A DNA stretch of 64,000 bases from Pontederia crassipes (lineage: Eukaryota > Streptophyta > Magnoliopsida > Commelinales > Pontederiaceae): assembly GCA_030549335.1 (NCBI GenBank), contig JAUKPH010000027.1, positions 930,001 to 994,000 on the forward strand, written 5' to 3'. Both the position numbers and the translations under genes were made by a program. Shown piece by piece: positions 63,039-64,000 of this stretch. Below the pieces are notes generated by a model. That model was not told where the DNA came from and searched no databases. It was given only the letters and a program-made list of their open reading frames with translations. Every line of letters begins with the position of its first letter. Positions within the stretch are counted from its first letter, which is position 1.

Positions 63039-64000
63039 TGTAATGCCCTACCAAAAAAATAAAAAAATCTAGCAGCAGCTCAACTCGCTAAAGCCCACTC
63101 TACTCTTAAACCCAAAGTATAAAAACCTTTAACTAAAAAGCTAAGCCCAAAATCCTTTTTACTTCCACCTAACCTCCCACTCACCTCACTCACACTCTCA
63201 CCCTCCAAGATGTAGCCAGTTACATTTGCAAGTGGGCAGCAGCTACTGTCCACCCCCCATCTTCTCATCTTGTCCAAATGGAAATCTCACTAAATCATCC
63301 ACCGGCTGGCCCAAATCTTTCTTTTTTCTCCCTCCCCCAGTCTTGTGCATACACGAGCAAGAGAAGACGTCCACGCTGTAGTCATTGTTCACTAGTTGTC
63401 TGTCGCCGTTCTAATCTCCTAAGATCCAAATTAATACATCATCATGTATCTATCAACAAGACGAAACTATTGGCATTAGTTTTGTAGCATTTCATGTCCT
63501 ATGCAGAGAGAAATCATCATCTGAAGTTGGTAATACCAAAAATGAGCTCCAAGGAATTTATAATTGATTTTCATGAGGGATGACCTCATTCTCCATTTGG
63601 TAAGCCTCTAACATATGCTCTAATTATCACTGAGATGTAGTTGGGTTTTATTATACTTTATTGTTAATTATTCTCATTTCATTTTGAGCATTGTCGAAAC
63701 ACAATCGGAGTGCCATCAAACTTCATGTAAAACTTGCTAAAGAATGTTTCTTGGTCCATGCACTATGGTGGAGGATATCATTGTTGGTTCATGGTGAAAG
63801 GAACAAAAACTAGAGGGAATTACATCACATTAGTCTAGTTTGAAGGTAAAATGCTTCTTGAAATATTTGATTGAATGTAAAGAAGCATTTAGTAGTTTAG
63901 AAGGGAAAATGGGTAGTTATGGATGCTAATGCATTTAATTGAGTTAATTCAAATTATATTAACTGATATTATTATGCATAGTAACCTAAACATAGAGGGG
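63039..64000 (+). mobile_element. Probable gypsy-type LTR, cut by the window end
   Basis: TGTAATGCCCTACC at 63,039 is the usual kind of chromovirus LTR start, and a TATA-like AGTATAAAAACC follows at about 63,117. The other end and any partner LTR lie outside the window, so this is tentative. Confidence 0.35.

Overview
This is a window of plant nuclear DNA, most likely from a monocot outside the grasses. The evidence is two plant host genes (a multi-C2 MCTP/QUIRKY-type gene and a CLU/FRIENDLY-type gene), Au-type SINEs ending in TTG repeats, and several plant transposon families. The strong contrast between a very GC-rich intronless MCTP gene and its AT-rich surroundings suggests a monocot; the exact lineage is an inference I cannot settle from sequence alone.

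Layout. (1) Positions 1-27,400 are a deeply layered transposon nest. Degraded Ty1-copia pieces on the + strand lie at both edges (gag-like pieces near 640 and 3,700; integrase and reverse-transcriptase remnants at 26,600-27,360). Between them are a non-autonomous CACTA transposon (861-2,168, 3-bp target duplication), an old Ty3-gypsy chromovirus on the - strand (4,090-25,371), a gypsy solo LTR inside its left LTR (5,873-8,521, duplication GATCA), an Athila/Tat-like non-autonomous element inside its pol region (11,325-~22,035), another solo LTR inside that one (17,059-19,722, duplication GTTAC), a hAT-type MITE (22,180-22,910, 8-bp duplication) and a Mutator-type MITE (25,703-26,578, 9-10 bp duplication). 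(2) Positions 27,900-31,200 hold a diverged ~0.79-kb tandem duplication, retroelement gag scraps and microsatellites. (3) An intact single-exon MCTP gene (QUIRKY-like, four C2 domains and a membrane-embedded C-terminus, 1,035 aa) lies on the - strand at 32,297-35,404. (4) A complete CLU/FRIENDLY gene also lies on the - strand. I traced 28 coding exons from the ATG at 57,462 to the stop at 37,030, with every junction in frame, giving 1,411 aa, plus a 5'-UTR exon near 58,291-58,440. Its introns carry five Au-like SINEs, several tandem duplications, and an antisense fragment of a G-type lectin (S-locus) receptor kinase exon. (5) Beyond 58,600 there are transposon remnants only: a LINE 3' end (- strand), a Ty1-copia fossil (+ strand) and a probable LTR that runs off the window.

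How it fits together. The two host genes are neighbours in the same orientation about 1.6 kb apart. No functional link is implied: the CLU type acts in mitochondrial distribution and the MCTP type at the ER/plasmodesmata. I saw no bacterial-style operons, CRISPR arrays or rRNA/tRNA genes. The items that most deserve checking are an exact duplication that creates two identical in-frame splice donors in the CLU gene, the SINE cluster in its introns, a templated insertion beside the receptor-kinase fragment, and an apparent 294-codon frame inside a solo LTR that is built entirely from 30/45-bp repeats.
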